Shown here one piece after another: positions 38,479-52,290 of a stretch of 61,735 nt of DNA. The position numbers and the translations under genes are program-made. Source of the stretch: Enterobacteriaceae bacterium RIT691 (GTDB lineage: Bacteria; Pseudomonadota; Gammaproteobacteria; Enterobacterales; Enterobacteriaceae); the NCBI GenBank assembly GCA_009668205.1, contig WJYM01000013.1:52469-114203 (forward strand), given 5' to 3'. Under the pieces are notes generated by a model, which saw only the letters and a list, made by a program, of their open reading frames with translations, did not search any database and was not told the origin of the DNA. Each line of letters starts with the position of its first letter. The stretch's first letter is position 1.

Positions 38479-40911
38479 ATGAGTGTGATAGCGCAGGCAG
38501 GGACGAAGGGTCGTCAACTGCATAAGTTTGGTGGCAGTAGTCTGGCGGATGTGAAATGTTACCTGCGTGTGGCAGGTATTATGGCTGAGCACTCGCAGCC
38601 TGACGACATGATGGTCGTTTCCGCCGCAGGCAGCACCACTAACCAGTTGATCAGCTGGCTGAAGCTCAGCCAGACCGACCGTCTCTCTGCGCATCAGGTC
38701 CAGCAGGCACTGCGCCGTTATCAGATTGAGCTGATGACCGGACTGCTGCCTGCGGAAGTGGCTGATGGCCTGATTGCGACTTTCATTCAGGATCTGGAAC
38801 GCCTGGCGACTCTGCTCGACGCAGGCATCACCGATGCGGTGTATGCCGAAGTGGTGGGCCACGGTGAAGTGTGGTCTGCTCGCCTGATGGCCGCGGTTCT
38901 GCAACAGCAGGGTATGGAAGCCGCCTGGCTTGATGCCCGCACGTTTTTGCGAGCCGAGCGCGCCGCTCAGCCACAGGTTGATGAAGGCCTCTCCTTCCCG
39001 TTGCTGCAGCAACTGCTGACGCAGCATCCTGACAAACGTCTGGTGGTGACCGGGTTTATCAGCCGCGATAACCGCGGTGAAACCGTGCTGCTTGGGCGTA
39101 ACGGCTCCGACTACTCTGCAACGCAAATTGGTGCGTTGGCGGGCGTCTCCCGCGTCACTATCTGGAGCGATGTGGCCGGTGTTTACAGCGCCGATCCGCG
39201 CAAAGTCAAAGACGCCTGCCTTTTACCGCTGCTGCGTCTGGATGAAGCGAGTGAGTTGGCGCGTCTGGCCGCACCGGTTCTGCATGCCCGTACCCTGCAG
39301 CCGGTTTCCGGCAGCGATATCGATTTACAGCTGCGTTGCAGCTACACCCCAGATCAGGGGTCAACCCGCATTGAACGTGTGCTGGCTTCCGGCACCGGTG
39401 CACGCATTGTGACCAGCCATGATGACGTGTGTCTGATTGAGTTTTTGGTCCCCGCCGGGCAGGATTTCAAACTGGCGCACAAAGAGGTAGACCTGATCCT
39501 CAAGCGTTCTCAGGTGCGTCCGCTGGCCGTAGGGGTACACACCGACCGCCATCTGCTGCAATTCTGCTACACCGCCGAAGTGGCGGACAGCGCGCTGAAG
39601 CTGCTGGACGAAGCCGGTCTGCCGGGCGAACTGCGCCTGCGTCAGGGCCTGGCGCTGGTGGCGATGGTGGGGGCGGGCGTCACGCGTAACCCGCTGCACT
39701 GCCACCGTTTTTGGCAGCAGTTGAAAGGACAGCCGGTGGAATTCACCTGGCAGTCGGAAGAAGGCATCAGCCTGGTGGCGGTTTTGCGTACCGGTCCAAC
39801 CGAAAGCCTGATTCAGGGTCTGCATCAGTCGTTGTTCCGTGCGGAAAAGCGCATTGGCCTGGTGTTGTTTGGCAAAGGTAATATCGGTTCCCGCTGGCTG
39901 GAACTGTTTGCCCGTGAGCAGAGCACGCTCTCGGCCCGCACCGGTTTTGAATTTGTGCTGGCAGGCGTGGTGGATAGCCGCCGCAGCCTGTTGAACTACG
40001 AAGGGTTGGACGCCAGCCGCGCATTGGCGTTTTTCAACGACGAAGCGGTTGAGCAGGATGAAGAATCGCTGTTCCTGTGGATGCGCGCGCATCCCTATGA
40101 TGATTTAGTGGTGCTCGACGTGACCGCCAGTGAGCAGCTGGCCGACCAGTATCTGGATTTTGCCAGCCACGGTTTCCACGTGATCAGCGCCAATAAACTG
40201 GCCGGTGCCAGCAGCAGCGATAAATATCGCCAAATCCATGATGCCTTTGAGAAAACCAATCGCCGCTGGCTGTACAACGCCACGGTAGGCGCAGGATTGC
40301 CGGTTAACCATACTGTGCGCGATCTGCGCGAGAGCGGGGATTCTATCCTGGCGATCAGCGGGATTTTCTCTGGCACGCTTTCCTGGCTGTTCCTGCAATT
40401 TGACGGCACCGTGCCGTTTACTGATTTAGTCGATCAGGCCTGGCAGCAAGGGCTGACGGAGCCAGACCCACGTGTTGATCTGTCCGGGAAAGACGTCATG
40501 CGTAAATTGGTGATCCTTGCCCGTGAAGCGGGTTACGACATTGAGCCGGATCAGGTGCGGGTGGAGTCGCTGGTGCCGTCGCACTGCGAAGAAGGGTCTA
40601 TCGATCACTTCTTTGAAAACGGTGATGAGCTGAACGAGCAGATGATTCAGCGACTGGAAGCCGCGCAGGAAATGGGTCTGGTGCTGCGCTATGTCGCGCG
40701 TTTCGACGCGAATGGTAAAGCGCGTGTGGGTGTCGAGGCTGTGCGTCCGGAGCATCCGCTGGCGGCGCTGCTGCCATGCGATAACGTCTTCGCGATTGAA
40801 AGCCGTTGGTATCGCGATAATCCCCTGGTGATCCGTGGCCCGGGAGCGGGTCGTGATGTGACCGCCGGGGCGATTCAGTCGGATATCAACCGTCTGGCAC
40901 AGCTGCTGTAG
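38479..40911 (+). CDS. metL: Bifunctional aspartokinase II / homoserine dehydrogenase II
   Basis: An 810-residue fusion. The N-terminal aspartokinase starts KFGGSSLADVKCYLRVA and has LGRNGSDYSATQIGA; a regulatory ACT-like stretch follows. The C-terminal homoserine dehydrogenase begins near residue 455 (GLVLFGKGNIGSRWLELF) and ends GPGAGRDVTAGAIQSDINRLAQLL. It supplies homoserine for methionine and is repressed by MetJ through the metB promoter rather than feedback-inhibited. It forms the metBL operon. Confidence 0.97.
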   Translation: MSVIAQAGTKGRQLHKFGGSSLADVKCYLRVAGIMAEHSQPDDMMVVSAAGSTTNQLISWLKLSQTDRLSAHQVQQALRRYQIELMTGLLPAEVADGLIATFIQDLERLATLLDAGITDAVYAEVVGHGEVWSARLMAAVLQQQGMEAAWLDARTFLRAERAAQPQVDEGLSFPLLQQLLTQHPDKRLVVTGFISRDNRGETVLLGRNGSDYSATQIGALAGVSRVTIWSDVAGVYSADPRKVKDACLLPLLRLDEASELARLAAPVLHARTLQPVSGSDIDLQLRCSYTPDQGSTRIERVLASGTGARIVTSHDDVCLIEFLVPAGQDFKLAHKEVDLILKRSQVRPLAVGVHTDRHLLQFCYTAEVADSALKLLDEAGLPGELRLRQGLALVAMVGAGVTRNPLHCHRFWQQLKGQPVEFTWQSEEGISLVAVLRTGPTESLIQGLHQSLFRAEKRIGLVLFGKGNIGSRWLELFAREQSTLSARTGFEFVLAGVVDSRRSLLNYEGLDASRALAFFNDEAVEQDEESLFLWMRAHPYDDLVVLDVTASEQLADQYLDFASHGFHVISANKLAGASSSDKYRQIHDAFEKTNRRWLYNATVGAGLPVNHTVRDLRESGDSILAISGIFSGTLSWLFLQFDGTVPFTDLVDQAWQQGLTEPDPRVDLSGKDVMRKLVILAREAGYDIEPDQVRVESLVPSHCEEGSIDHFFENGDELNEQMIQRLEAAQEMGLVLRYVARFDANGKARVGVEAVRPEHPLAALLPCDNVFAIESRWYRDNPLVIRGPGAGRDVTAGAIQSDINRLAQLL

Positions 40912-40916
40912 TCTTT

Positions 40917-41034
40917 CCCCTCACCCTAACCCTCTCCCCAAAGGGGCGAGGGAATAAATGGCCCACTCTCCCTCAAGGGAGAGGAAACTCTGTTTCTCCC
41001 CTTGCCCTGTGGGAGAGGGGCCGGGGGAGAGGGC
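40917..41034. repeat. Long palindromic dispersed repeat, copy 3 (enlarged)
   Basis: The left ~60 bp equal those of copies 1 and 2 (CCCTCACCCTAACCCTCTCC ... GGGGCGAGGGAAT). The right part has an extra hairpin (CTCTCCCTCAAGGGAGAG) before the closing GGGAGAGGGGCCGGGGGAGAGG. It lies 6 bp after the metL stop. Confidence 0.85.
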
Positions 41035-41141
41035 ATCAGGCCGCACCTTCCCCCGATCATGAGCATTTTTCACCTTCGCTGAACATTCCTCACTCTTTCT
41101 GCTGTTTTTTCTGTTGACGTCCTCACGCTTTTCCGTCATTT

Positions 41142-41173
41142 TTACATCTGGACGTCTAAACGTATAGAAGTTC
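41142..41173. promoter_or_regulatory. Met boxes upstream of metF
   Basis: Contiguous 8-mers TTACATCT, GGACGTCT, AAACGTAT and AGAAGTTC match AGACGTCT in 5, 7, 6 and 5 positions, about 50 bp before the metF start, as in the strongly MetJ-repressed E. coli metF. Confidence 0.8.
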
Positions 41174-41217
41174 ACACAACAACAAACATCAGACATCAAA
41201 GCGACAGACAGAGGTAA

Positions 41218-42111
<894 letters not shown>

Positions 42112-42121
42112 CTCAAAAAAA

Positions 42122-42193
42122 TGTCGGGTGGCGCTGCGCTAACCCGACCTACGAACCTGTGTAGGCCGGTGCCAGCGCAGCGCCGCCCGGCAA
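42122..42193. repeat. REP/BIME pair after metF
   Basis: Inverted REP units (GTCGGGTGGCGCTGCGCTAA ... and TAGGCCGGTGCCAGCGCAGC) between the convergent metF and gldA. Confidence 0.85.
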
Positions 42194-42201
42194 TCAGAAC
42201 A

Positions 42202-43305
42202 TTATTCCCAGTGCAGTAAACACTGCTGGCCGAACTTATCGGCGACAAGCAGTGCCGCATAAACCTGGTCAACGGTTACCCCACCCGGCATGTTGTGGAT
42301 GGTTTCACCCGGGGCGCACGCCGCTTGCGCCACAATGCGCATTTTTTCCTGCACCTCATCCTGAATATCCAACTGTGCCAGCGTGATTGGCAGGCCGATG
42401 GCGTAGCAAAGTGCGGCGACGGTTTCGAGCTCTTCCTGCGGCGCGTTTTCCAGCACCAGTTGCGTGAGCGTACCGAACGCGACTTTTTCGCCGTGATAGT
42501 AATGGTGCGCATCCGGAATGGCGGTTAAACCGTTATGCACCGCGTGAGCCGCCGCCAGGCCGCCGCTTTCAAAGCCGACGCCGCTGAGATAGGTGTTCGC
42601 TTCAATCACACGCTCAAGCGCCAGCGTCACCACATGTTTCTCCGCCGCCATCATGGCTTTTTCGCCTTCTTCCAGCAGCGTGTTGTAGCACAGTTCCGCC
42701 AGTGCCAGCGCGGCCTGAGTGCAGCGCCCGCCTGCCATGGTGGTTGCGCCACTGCGTGAACAAGCACGTGCTTCAAACCAGGTTGCCAGCGCATCACCAA
42801 TGCCCGCCGCCAGCAAACGTGCAGGCGCACCAGCCACGACTTTGGTGTCGACAATCACCAGATTTGGGTTGTGTGGAAGCATCAGGTATCTGTCGAATTC
42901 GCCTTCGTCGGTATAAATAACGGAAAGCGCACTGCAGGGGGCATCGGTTGAGGCAATGGTGGGCGCGATGGCGACGGGCACATTCATGAAATGCGCCAGC
43001 GCTTTCGCGGTATCCAGCGTTTTGCCTCCGCCAATGCCCAGCACGGCCTGGCATTTGGCGCTGACCGCGATGTCACGTAAGCGGTTGATTTCGTTTTGCG
43101 AGCATTCGCCGTTAAACGGTACGATATCTGCCGTTAATCCGCTCTCTTCGATACTTTTGCGCAGCGTCTTCTCTGCAAAACCGAGCACAAATTTATCGCC
43201 CACGATGAGCCAGCGTTCAGCCATTGGCTTGAGATAGTCACCGAGGCGGGTGAGAACATCTGCACCCTGGATATATTTGCCTGGCGATTGAATAATCCTG
43301 TCCAT
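42202..43305 (-). CDS. gldA: Glycerol dehydrogenase
   Basis: A 367-residue NAD-dependent, zinc-containing dehydrogenase of the iron-ADH superfamily, oxidising glycerol to dihydroxyacetone. It agrees with E. coli GldA over its length: [15 protein letters not shown] for [32 protein letters not shown] for metal ligands. It starts 3 bp after the stop of the decayed fsaB reading frame, whose end still carries its Shine-Dalgarno AAGGAG. It was thus the last gene of an old ptsA-fsaB-gldA type operon. Confidence 0.97.
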   Translation of the reverse strand: MDRIIQSPGKYIQGADVLTRLGDYLKPMAERWLIVGDKFVLGFAEKTLRKSIEESGLTADIVPFNGECSQNEINRLRDIAVSAKCQAVLGIGGGKTLDTAKALAHFMNVPVAIAPTIASTDAPCSALSVIYTDEGEFDRYLMLPHNPNLVIVDTKVVAGAPARLLAAGIGDALATWFEARACSRSGATTMAGGRCTQAALALAELCYNTLLEEGEKAMMAAEKHVVTLALERVIEANTYLSGVGFESGGLAAAHAVHNGLTAIPDAHHYYHGEKVAFGTLTQLVLENAPQEELETVAALCYAIGLPITLAQLDIQDEVQEKMRIVAQAACAPGETIHNMPGGVTVDQVYAALLVADKFGQQCLLHWE

Positions 43306-43308
43306 ACA

Positions 43309-43572
43309 TCACTCCTTAACGTTGAGATTGCCAAATGCGTTCTTCCAGTCCTGCTCAAACTTCTCAATAGCTGACTGTACTGCGGGCGTACCGAGCATTT
43401 GTTGCGCTACGTCTAAGGGAAGGGTGATGGCTGCACACCCTGCGGAGCGTGTCGTTCCTGCAATCCTTGCGAGGCGCTACAAACCGCCGTGCCGGGTGTC
43501 GGAATATCTTCATTTTTTAATCGTTTGATGGCCGCCAGCCTTTCAGACGATGTTGCTGTCGGTCTGTTCCAT
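43309..43572 (-). pseudogene. fsaB: Decayed fructose-6-phosphate aldolase gene remnant
   Basis: Three fragments of FsaB (TalC) remain in order. A start ATG at 43572 gives MEQTDSNIV, then a stop, resembling MELYLDTANV. Another frame gives RLAAIKRLKNEDIP then [13 protein letters not shown] (from about 43541), matching E. coli [27 protein letters not shown]. After a further shift, [15 protein letters not shown] and [16 protein letters not shown] run to the stop at 43309, matching the E. coli C-terminus. About two thirds of the 220-codon gene is missing, including the Lys85 region. The C-terminal fragment and the middle one are certain; the N-terminal match is inferred. Confidence 0.85.
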
Positions 43573-43789
43573 GACTTCGTGTTTCCTGAATGATTTACGA
43601 AAAAACGCTGACAGATCATTGACCTTATTTCCCTGCATAATTCAGGCTTATTGGTGAAAGTTTACGGACTCGTCGACATTTCTATGAACAACATTTGGTA
43701 TGGTGTTCATGGCCAGAAGGAAACAACTATCAAATCTGTAGATTTTTTCATCTATAACTAATCTGCAGAGCTGTATATCCTGGTATTAA

Positions 43790-45988
<2,199 letters not shown>

Positions 45989-46005
45989 GCCTGTCTCAGA
46001 CGTAA

Positions 46006-46035
46006 AAAAATCCCCGCTTTCGAGCGGGGATTTTT
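46006..46035 (+). terminator. katG terminator
   Basis: AAAAATCCCCGCT-TTCG-AGCGGGGATTTTT, a strong symmetric stem after katG. Confidence 0.9.
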
Positions 46036-46045
46036 GTTTTGAACC

Positions 46046-46113
46046 GTCGGGTGGCGCTGCGCTTACCCGACCTACGGCTTTTGTAGGCCGGGCAAACAAC
46101 GTGCCGCCCGGCA
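46046..46113. repeat. REP/BIME pair between katG and ppc
   Basis: Inverted REP units (GTCGGGTGGCGCTGCGCTTA ... GTAGGCCGGGCAAACAACGT) between convergent genes, just after the katG terminator. Confidence 0.85.
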
Positions 46114-46124
46114 ATTCTGCAACA

Positions 46125-48776
46125 TTAACCCGTATTACGCATACCTGCCGCAACACCTGCGATGGTGACCATCAGCGCCTGTTCGACACGTGGGTCCGGC
46201 TCTTTGCCTTCTTCCTCTGCCAGACGAGAGCGGTGCAGCAGTTCGGCCTGCAGCACGTTCAGCGGGTCGGTGTAGACGTTACGCAACTGAATGGACTCAG
46301 CAATCCACGGCAAGTCGGCCATCAGATGTGAATCGTTGGCGATATCCAGAACAACTTTGATGTCCGCTTCCAACAGCTCGCGCAGCTCGGCACCCAGCGG
46401 CCACAGCTCTTTTTTCACCAGACGCTGATCGTAATATTCCGCCAGCCACAGGTCGGCTTTGGCGAAGACCATCTCCAGCATGCCCAGACGGGTCGAGAAG
46501 AACGGCCAGTCGCGGCACATGGTTTCCAGTTCGCTCTGTTTGCCGTCTTCCACCACTTTCTGCAGCGCCGCACCCGCACCCAGCCAGGCTGGTAGCATCA
46601 GGCGGTTTTGCGTCCAGGCGAAGATCCACGGAATCGCACGCAGGGATTCCACGCCGCCGGTTGGACGACGCTTCGCAGGGCGAGAACCCAGCGGCAGTTT
46701 GCCGAGCTCCTGCTCAGGTGTTGCGGAGCGGAAGTAAGGAACGAAATCTTTATTTTCACGCACGTAGCCGCGATACATCTCGCAGGAGATAGCGGACAGT
46801 TCGCCCATGATGTGACGCCATTCTGGCTTCGGCTCCGGTGGTGGCAGCAGGTTCGCTTCCAGAATCGCGCTGGTGTAAAGCGACAGGCTGCTGATGGTCA
46901 CTTCCGGCAGACCATACTTAAAGCGGATCATCTCGCCCTGTTCGGTCACGCGCAGGCCACCCTTCAGGCTGCCCGGCGGCTGGGAGAGCAGAGCCGCGTG
47001 CGCAGGTGCGCCACCGCGACCAATAGAACCGCCGCGACCGTGGAACAGGGTCAGCTCGATGCCCGCTTTCTCGCAGGTTTTGATCAGCGCATCCTGTGCC
47101 TGATATTGCGCCCAGGATGCTGCCATTACGCCCGCGTCTTTTGCGGAGTCGGAATAGCCAATCATCACCATCTGCTTGCCCTGGATAAAGCCGCGATACC
47201 AGTCGATGTTCAACAGCTGCGTCATCACATCGTCGGCATTGTTGAGGTCATCCAGCGTTTCAAACAGCGGCGCGACCGGCAGCGCGAAGCCGATTCCGGC
47301 TTCCTTCAGCAGCAGGTGGACCGCCAGCACGTCAGACGGCGTTTTCGCCATGGAGATAACGTAAGCCGCAACGGAACCTTTCGGCGCTTCGGCGATAACC
47401 TTACAGGTGTCCAGCACTTCGCGCGTTTCGTTGCTCGGCTCCCACTGGCGTGGCAGCAGCGGACGCTTGGAGTTCAGTTCGCGGATCAGGAACGCCTGTT
47501 TGTCGGCTTCTGACCAGCTTTCGTAATCGCCGATACCGAGATAGCGCGTCAGTTCACCCAGCGCTTCAGTATGGCGGGTGCTTTCCTGGCGTACGTCGAT
47601 ACGCACCAGCGGCACGCCAAAACACTTCACGCGACGCAGGGTATCAAGCAGCTCGCCGTTGGCAATGATACCCATCCCGCAGGCCTGGAGTGACTTGTAG
47701 CAAGCGTGCAGGGGTTCCCACAGCTGCTCGTTTTGGGTGAGCAAGCCTGCAGGTTTCGGCAGCTTTTCACCTTTCAGGCGCGCTTCCAGCCATGCCTGGG
47801 TTGCCATCAGCTGGCTACGCAGGGTTTTCAGCAGGTAACGGTAAGGTTCTGCGGCACCCGCTTCGCCGACGTATTCACGCAGCTCGTCGGTGCATTCCAC
47901 CATCGACAGCTCGGAAATCAGCAGTTGAATATCTTTGAGGAACAGGTCGGTCGCTTTCCAGCGACCCAGCAGCAGCACGGTGCGGGTGATGTCGGCGGTG
48001 ACGTTCGGGTTGCCGTCACGATCGCCGCCCATCCACGAGGTGAAGCGCACAGGCACGAAATCCACCGGCAGTTGATAGCCCAGGTTTTCTTCCAGCTGCT
48101 CGTTCAGCTCGCGCAGGTAGTTGGGCACGCCTTCCCACAGGCTGTTTTCCACCACCGCAAAGCCCCATTTGGCTTCATCCACCGGGCTTGGGCGATGCTT
48201 ACGAATTTCATCGGTATGCCAGGACTGCGCAATCAGCTGGCGCAGACGGCGCATCAGCTGGTGCTGCTCGTAGTCGGCAATCTCTTTGTTATCCAACTGC
48301 TTAAGGCAGTTGTTCACTTCCACCATTTTGTGGATAAGCGTGCGGCGTGTAATTTCTGTTGGGTGAGCCGTCAGCACCAGCTCCAGCGACAGCGTTTCCA
48401 CGGCTTTTTTGATGGTGGCTTCGTTGAGATTGGGTTGGTCTTTGAGTTTACGCAGCGTGCGGGCAATCACTTCCGGGTTGCTGGCTGCTTCGCCGTTTGG
48501 CGAAATACTGTGATACTGCTCGGCGGTATTGGCCAGATTCAGAAACTGGCTGAACGCGCGGGCCACCGGCAGTAGCTCATCGTTAGAGAGATTCTGTAAC
48601 GTGGTGAGCAGCTCCTGGCGATTGGCTTCATTGCCTGCACGGGAGGATTTTGACAACTTACGAATGGTTTCAACGCGATCAAGAATGTTCTCGCCAAGGG
48701 CATCCTTGATGGTTTCCCCTAACACCTTACCGAGCATACTGACATTACTGCGCAAAGCGGAATATTGTTCGTTCAT
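46125..48776 (-). CDS. ppc: Phosphoenolpyruvate carboxylase
   Basis: An 883-residue enzyme, same length as E. coli Ppc, converting PEP and bicarbonate to oxaloacetate. Signature regions: [14 protein letters not shown] with the catalytic His, [27 protein letters not shown] and the C-terminal RNTG that forms part of the inhibitor/active-site region. The start at 48776 ([15 protein letters not shown]) matches E. coli; six upstream in-frame codons are ignored. Confidence 0.98.
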   Translation of the reverse strand: MNEQYSALRSNVSMLGKVLGETIKDALGENILDRVETIRKLSKSSRAGNEANRQELLTTLQNLSNDELLPVARAFSQFLNLANTAEQYHSISPNGEAASNPEVIARTLRKLKDQPNLNEATIKKAVETLSLELVLTAHPTEITRRTLIHKMVEVNNCLKQLDNKEIADYEQHQLMRRLRQLIAQSWHTDEIRKHRPSPVDEAKWGFAVVENSLWEGVPNYLRELNEQLEENLGYQLPVDFVPVRFTSWMGGDRDGNPNVTADITRTVLLLGRWKATDLFLKDIQLLISELSMVECTDELREYVGEAGAAEPYRYLLKTLRSQLMATQAWLEARLKGEKLPKPAGLLTQNEQLWEPLHACYKSLQACGMGIIANGELLDTLRRVKCFGVPLVRIDVRQESTRHTEALGELTRYLGIGDYESWSEADKQAFLIRELNSKRPLLPRQWEPSNETREVLDTCKVIAEAPKGSVAAYVISMAKTPSDVLAVHLLLKEAGIGFALPVAPLFETLDDLNNADDVMTQLLNIDWYRGFIQGKQMVMIGYSDSAKDAGVMAASWAQYQAQDALIKTCEKAGIELTLFHGRGGSIGRGGAPAHAALLSQPPGSLKGGLRVTEQGEMIRFKYGLPEVTISSLSLYTSAILEANLLPPPEPKPEWRHIMGELSAISCEMYRGYVRENKDFVPYFRSATPEQELGKLPLGSRPAKRRPTGGVESLRAIPWIFAWTQNRLMLPAWLGAGAALQKVVEDGKQSELETMCRDWPFFSTRLGMLEMVFAKADLWLAEYYDQRLVKKELWPLGAELRELLEADIKVVLDIANDSHLMADLPWIAESIQLRNVYTDPLNVLQAELLHRSRLAEEEGKEPDPRVEQALMVTIAGVAAGMRNTG

Positions 48777-49127
48777 AAACCCCAGACACCCCATCTCATT
48801 TATGTATGTCCCTGGATTTCGCGCAGCCGCAATCAGACCGCTTCACTGCAATGCGAAATCGTTCGGACATGGTATTCGGTTTTTTCTCGTCTTCACTTTA
48901 TAAAGCCACGTAAAACACCCTACGTCAATTGCTGCGAAATCGGTTCAGCAAACGAATAAATGCAGGCAATTTGCCAAATTTAACTCAGCGGCAGTGAGAT
49001 AAGCGTTACTTATGAAAATGTGAATGAGATCACTTATGCCGGTCGGCACTTCGTTTGCCCGGCCCACAAGGGGTAAAGGGGGAGTAGGCCCGGTAAGCTT
49101 TGCGCCACCGGGCATTGTTTTGTCAAA
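48777..49127. other. Non-coding region between ppc and argE with a REP pair
   Basis: The first ~200 bp should hold the ppc promoter, but I cannot pick its elements. REP units (GCCGGTCGGCACTTCGTTTG ... and TAGGCCCGGTAAGCTTTGCG) cover 49037-49114, just downstream of the argE stop. No gene is seen. Confidence 0.6.
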
Positions 49128-50279
49128 TCAGTGCCAGCAAAAATGATGCACAACCTGAGTAATCAGTTCGCGCGTTGGCTTGATAAAGCGGGTTTCGAGG
49201 AACTCATCCGGCTGGTGGGCCTGATTAATCGAACCTGGACCCAGTACCAGCGTAGGGCACAGCGTCTGAATGTACGGTGCTTCTGTGCAGTAGTTCACCA
49301 CTTCGGTTTTCGTGCCGAGCAGCTTTTCCACCACTTCAACCAGCTGATGATCCGGCGGGCAGGCGTAGCCCGGGATAGGGGGATGCAGTTCGGAAACGGT
49401 CAGGCGGCCCGGCCATCTTTCACTGACGGGGGCCAACGCTTCGTTAAGCAGGCCGTTGAGATCGTCAAGCGTCATGCCCGGGAGCGGGCGGATGTCCATG
49501 TGCAGTTCGCAGCAGGCGCAGATGCGGTTTGAAGCATCACCGCCGTGAATTGCCCCAAGGTTGAGCGTTGGGTACGGCACGGCGAATGCATCATAGCGAT
49601 AGCGCTCTTTCAGCGAATCACGCAGCTGCATAATTCGGCCAATGGCGTCGTGCATCAGTTCAATGGCATTCACACCGCGATCCGGATCGCTCGAGTGTCC
49701 GGACTGACCCAGCACGCGGATGGCGTTCGAGATATGGCCTTTGTGCGCACGCACGGGCTGCAGTGATGTCGGCTCGCCGATGATGGCGCAGTCCGGGCGC
49801 AGGGTCGTGGATTCTGAGAAATAGCGTGCGCCTGCCATGCTGGTCTCTTCATCGGCAGTCGCCAGAATGTAGAGTGGCTTTTTCAGCTGCGTCACGTCGA
49901 CGTCACGCAGGGCATCGAGAATAAAGGCGAAGAAGCCTTTCATGTCGGCGGTGCCGAGGCCGTAAAGCTTGTTATCGTGCTCGGTGAGGGTAAACGGATC
50001 CCGTGTCCAACGGCCATCGTCGAACGGCACGGTATCGGTGTGACCTGTCAGCAGAAGCCCGCCAGCGCCTTCTCCGGTGCTGGCCAGCATATTGAATTTA
50101 TGGCGTGTGCCCGGGACCGGTTGGATCTCCACTTTGAAGCCCAGCGTGGCGAACCAGTCAGCCAGCAGATTGATTAAACCTTCATTGCTCTGATCCAGGG
50201 ATTCTTCGGTGGCGCTGATGGAGGGTGTGGCGATCAATGCGCGGTAAATCTCGATAAATGGCGGTAAATTGTTTTTCAT
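49128..50279 (-). CDS. argE: Acetylornithine deacetylase
   Basis: A 383-residue M20-family zinc hydrolase that releases ornithine from N-acetylornithine. Metal ligand and catalytic motifs: [39 protein letters not shown] and the last His in [11 protein letters not shown]. The start at 50279 ([17 protein letters not shown]) matches E. coli. It diverges from argC with ARG boxes between. Confidence 0.97.
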   Translation of the reverse strand: MKNNLPPFIEIYRALIATPSISATEESLDQSNEGLINLLADWFATLGFKVEIQPVPGTRHKFNMLASTGEGAGGLLLTGHTDTVPFDDGRWTRDPFTLTEHDNKLYGLGTADMKGFFAFILDALRDVDVTQLKKPLYILATADEETSMAGARYFSESTTLRPDCAIIGEPTSLQPVRAHKGHISNAIRVLGQSGHSSDPDRGVNAIELMHDAIGRIMQLRDSLKERYRYDAFAVPYPTLNLGAIHGGDASNRICACCELHMDIRPLPGMTLDDLNGLLNEALAPVSERWPGRLTVSELHPPIPGYACPPDHQLVEVVEKLLGTKTEVVNYCTEAPYIQTLCPTLVLGPGSINQAHQPDEFLETRFIKPTRELITQVVHHFCWH

Positions 50280-50303
50280 TGTTGACACACCTTAGGTCGT
50301 GAT

Positions 50304-50344
50304 AGTATCAATATTCATGCAGTATTAGTGAATAAAAATACATT
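50304..50344. promoter_or_regulatory. ARG boxes between argE and argC
   Basis: Two adjacent ArgR sites: AGTATCAATATTCATGCA (50304-50321) and AGTGAATAAAAATACATT (50327-50344), each resembling WNTGAATWWWWATTCANW. As in E. coli, they overlap the facing promoters of argE and argCBH. Confidence 0.8.
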
Positions 50345-50367
50345 ATCGTTGAGCATAAAGGAACCCG

Positions 50368-51372
50368 ATGTTGAATACGCTGATTGTAGGCGCTAGCGGT
50401 TATGCGGGCGCTGAGCTGGTGAATTACGTAAATCGTCATCCGCACATGAACATAACCGCTTTGACCGTCTCAGCGCAAAGCAATGATGCCGGAAAGTTAA
50501 TCTCTGACCTGCATCCGCAGCTGAAAGGCATTGTCGATTTGCCGCTGCAGCCGATGTCCGATATTCGCGAATTTAGCGCGGGTGTGGACGTGGTGTTCCT
50601 GGCGACCGCGCATGAAGTGAGTCACGATCTTGCGCCGCAATTCCTGGACGCTGGCTGTGTCGTGTTCGACCTCTCCGGCGCATTTCGCGTCAACGATGCT
50701 GATTTTTATCAGAAATATTACGGCTTTACTCACCAGCACCCCCAGCTGCTTGAACAGGCGGTGTACGGCCTGGCGGAGTGGAGTGGCGATCAAATCAAAG
50801 AAGCCAATCTGATTGCGGTCCCGGGCTGTTATCCAACGGCCGCGCAGCTTTCACTTAAACCGCTGATCGATGCCGGGCTGTTGGATCTTTCACAATGGCC
50901 GGTGATCAACGCCACCAGTGGCGTAAGCGGAGCAGGGCGCAAAGCGGCTATCTCGAATAGCTTCTGTGAAGTGAGCCTGCAGCCGTACGGCGTGTTTAAC
51001 CATCGCCATCATCCTGAAATTACCACCCACCTGGGCACAGACGTGATTTTCACGCCACATTTGGGTAACTTCAAACGCGGTATTCTGGAAACCATCACCT
51101 GCCGTCTGAAAGCGGGCGTGACCCGTGAGCAGGTGGCTGACGTTTTCAATCAGGCATATGCCCACAAACCGCTGGTGCGCCTGTATGACAATGGTGTTCC
51201 GGCGCTGAAAAACGTGGTCTATTTGCCATTCTGCGATATTGGTTTTGCCGTGCAGGGCGAGCATCTGATTGTGGTGGCCGCAGAAGATAACCTGCTGAAA
51301 GGCGCAGCGGCTCAGGCCATGCAGTGCGCAAACATTCGTTTTGGCTTTGCCGAAACCCAGTCTCTTCTTTAA
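50368..51372 (+). CDS. argC: N-acetyl-gamma-glutamyl-phosphate reductase
   Basis: A 334-residue NADP enzyme, third step of arginine synthesis. [14 protein letters not shown] binds the dinucleotide, and the catalytic Cys is in [19 protein letters not shown] is a further family motif. First gene of the argCBH operon; argB follows after 15 bp. Confidence 0.98.
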   Translation: MLNTLIVGASGYAGAELVNYVNRHPHMNITALTVSAQSNDAGKLISDLHPQLKGIVDLPLQPMSDIREFSAGVDVVFLATAHEVSHDLAPQFLDAGCVVFDLSGAFRVNDADFYQKYYGFTHQHPQLLEQAVYGLAEWSGDQIKEANLIAVPGCYPTAAQLSLKPLIDAGLLDLSQWPVINATSGVSGAGRKAAISNSFCEVSLQPYGVFNHRHHPEITTHLGTDVIFTPHLGNFKRGILETITCRLKAGVTREQVADVFNQAYAHKPLVRLYDNGVPALKNVVYLPFCDIGFAVQGEHLIVVAAEDNLLKGAAAQAMQCANIRFGFAETQSLL

Positions 51373-51387
51373 CGGAAAACAGGCGCG

Positions 51388-52164
51388 ATGATGAATCCAT
51401 TAATTATCAAACTCGGTGGTGTACTGCTGGACAGCGAAGAAGCGCTGGAGCGCCTGTTTACCGCGCTGGTGAACTACCGCGCTGAGCACAAGCGCCCGCT
51501 GGTGATTGTTCACGGCGGCGGCTGCGTGGTGGATGAGCTGATGAAAGGGCTCAATCTGCCGGTGAAAAAGAGAAACGGTCTGCGCGTTACGCCTGCCGAT
51601 CAAATTGACATCATCACTGGTGCGCTGGCGGGAACAGCCAACAAAACGCTGCTGGCGTGGGCGAAGAAGCACCATATTGCGTCTGTCGGTTTGTATCTCG
51701 GCGACGGTGACAGCGTGAAAGTTTCCCAGCTCGATGAAGAACTGGGTCACGTTGGATTGGCGCAGCCGGGTTCGCCAAAACTGATTAATACGCTGCTGGA
51801 AGGCGGTTTCCTGCCCGTGGTGAGTTCCATCGGCGTGACCGAAGAAGGCCAACTGATGAACGTGAACGCCGATCAGGCGGCTACCGCGCTGGCGGCAACG
51901 CTGGGTGCAGATTTGATTCTGCTTTCTGACGTCAGCGGCATTCTGGACGGCAAAGGCCAGCGCATTGCAGAGATGACCGCGGCGAAAGCGGAGCAGCTGA
52001 TCGATCAGGGCATTATTACTGACGGGATGATCGTCAAAGTGAATGCGGCGCTGGATGCTGCCCGCACGCTGGGCCGCCCGGTAGATATCGCCTCGTGGCG
52101 TCATGCCGAGCAGCTGCCGTCGTTGTTTAACGGCACGCCGATTGGCACACGTATTCTGGCGTAA
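51388..52164 (+). CDS. argB: N-acetylglutamate kinase
   Basis: A 258-residue amino-acid kinase, second step of arginine synthesis, same length as E. coli ArgB. Motifs: [11 protein letters not shown] (Lys for phosphates), [12 protein letters not shown] for substrate, and [10 protein letters not shown] near the C-terminal half. It starts MMNPL, so 51391 is an equally possible initiator. Confidence 0.98.
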   Translation: MMNPLIIKLGGVLLDSEEALERLFTALVNYRAEHKRPLVIVHGGGCVVDELMKGLNLPVKKRNGLRVTPADQIDIITGALAGTANKTLLAWAKKHHIASVGLYLGDGDSVKVSQLDEELGHVGLAQPGSPKLINTLLEGGFLPVVSSIGVTEEGQLMNVNADQAATALAATLGADLILLSDVSGILDGKGQRIAEMTAAKAEQLIDQGIITDGMIVKVNAALDAARTLGRPVDIASWRHAEQLPSLFNGTPIGTRILA

Positions 52165-52171
52165 TATTTCA

Positions 52172-52263
52172 TGCCCGGCGGCGCATCGCTTGCCGGGCCT
52201 ACAAAGACGATGATGTTATTACGGTAAACACCGTAGGCCGGATAAGCGTAGCGCCATCCGGCA
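52172..52263. repeat. REP pair between argB and argH
   Basis: Inverted REP units (GCCCGGCGGCGCATCGCTTG ... TAGGCCGGATAAGCGTAGCG) lie inside the argCBH operon and could set different mRNA levels for argCB and argH. Confidence 0.85.
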
Positions 52264-52290
52264 AAAAACAGATTAATAAGGATGCATGTT